Positions 63,794 to 64,000 of a DNA stretch of 64,000 bases are shown piece by piece. The DNA lies in contig JAHDCU010000009.1 of assembly GCA_020629715.1 (NCBI GenBank), forward strand, positions 62,001-126,000. Direction: 5' to 3'. This stretch comes from Saprospiraceae bacterium. Lineage in GTDB: Bacteria > Bacteroidota > Bacteroidia > Chitinophagales > Saprospiraceae. The notes beneath the pieces were generated by a model, which was given only the letters and a program-made list of their open reading frames with translations, was not told the DNA's origin and made no database searches. The translations under genes were made by a program, and so were the position numbers. Within the stretch, counting starts at the first letter, position 1. Every line of letters starts with the position of its first letter.

Positions 63794-64000
63794 CTACTCT
63801 GCAGCTGATTCTGATGGTTTCGACGCTTTTCTTTCAATTCTTTCGGTTGAAATTTCCATCATTTCATTTCTATGCTTTACGATGTCTATTGAGGTATAGA
63901 TAGCACTACGCATTGATGATGCATCAGCTTTATTTTGCCCTACTATGTCGTATGCAGTCCCATGGTCTGGTGAAGTCCGTACAATGGATAGACCTGCAGT
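63794..64000 (-). CDS. pdxA: 4-hydroxythreonine-4-phosphate dehydrogenase, C-terminal part
   Basis: The 68 last codons of a minus-strand gene that runs past the window edge. The translation contains [20 protein letters not shown], the conserved PdxA region, then [16 protein letters not shown] and a short Lys/Ser-rich tail ending at 63794. PdxA makes a vitamin B6 precursor. The start and active-site part are outside the window. The 140-base spacer to the glucosaminidase shows nothing recognisable. Confidence 0.85.
   Translation of the reverse strand, partial: TAGLSIVRTSPDHGTAYDIVGQNKADASSMRSAIYTSIDIVKHRNEMMEISTERIERKASKPSESAAE

Noticed and set aside
1-64000. tRNA, rRNA, CRISPR arrays, riboswitches, IS elements
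   Set aside because: I looked in the intergenic spaces and found no cloverleaf, spaced direct repeats, known leader motif or transposase; short or degenerate ones could be missed without a covariance search.

Overview
The window is low-GC chromosomal DNA from a member of the Bacteroidota, most likely Saprospiraceae-like (inference). The basis is a type IX secretion toolkit (PorP/SprF protein, type A and type B T9SS sorting tails), GldE beside ssb and mutY, a zinc-ligand-less Bacteroidota-type Tgt, and -7 promoter boxes of the TAnnTTTG type. No rRNA, tRNA, CRISPR array or IS element was recognised. The first gene (gldE) and last gene (pdxA) are cut by the window edges.

Layout: 0-10.5 kb is a minus-strand housekeeping block (gldE-ssb-mutY; an ECF sigma factor; lptF/G-like permease-tgt; rodA-SPOR protein; secA). 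10.7-14.5 kb holds yebC, an AraC regulator, a secreted PEBP protein, a broken small gene, a tiny membrane zinc-ribbon protein and an S24/XRE repressor. 14.7-19.4 kb is the threonine operon thrA-thrB-thrC. 19.4-22.7 kb has a UDG-like protein, a DinB-like protein, a paraoxonase-like propeller, a COG0523 remnant and folE. 22.8-25.4 kb is a three-cassette integron-like array without an integrase. 25.6-33.8 kb carries an M1 peptidase, SulP transporter plus Crp-like regulator, a DinB protein, an alpha/beta hydrolase and ctaA. 33.8-34.2 kb is a candidate oriC. 34.2-44.0 kb is a nearly all-plus-strand block (dtd, mazG-like, an ABC permease, SpoIIE phosphatase, TM2/TPR protein, CBS protein, outer-membrane protein, nadK, M13 peptidase). 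44.0-45.6 kb is an AT-rich two-gene accessory islet with a possible PD-(D/E)XK nuclease. 45.7-64 kb holds a second SulP transporter, several secreted proteins, a GH109-like enzyme, cutC, a porP/sprF gene with a 2084-residue secreted metalloprotease, an aspartoacylase-like enzyme, a T9SS beta-propeller, a glucosaminidase and the end of pdxA.

Two results stand out. First, four perfect DnaA boxes (TTATNCACA) plus near matches and an AT-rich stretch lie between ctaA and dtd, and two parS palindromes (GTTCCACGTGGAAC) lie 14-15 kb away, so the window probably spans the replication origin and its segregation sites. Second, the 22.8-25.4 kb array obeys the defining rule of integron cassettes: the 10 bases at the start of each cassette are the exact reverse complement of the 10 bases opening the attC-like hairpin at its end, three times out of three. 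One cassette carries a caspase/CHAT-like protease with a small partner gene, a candidate undescribed defence or toxin module.
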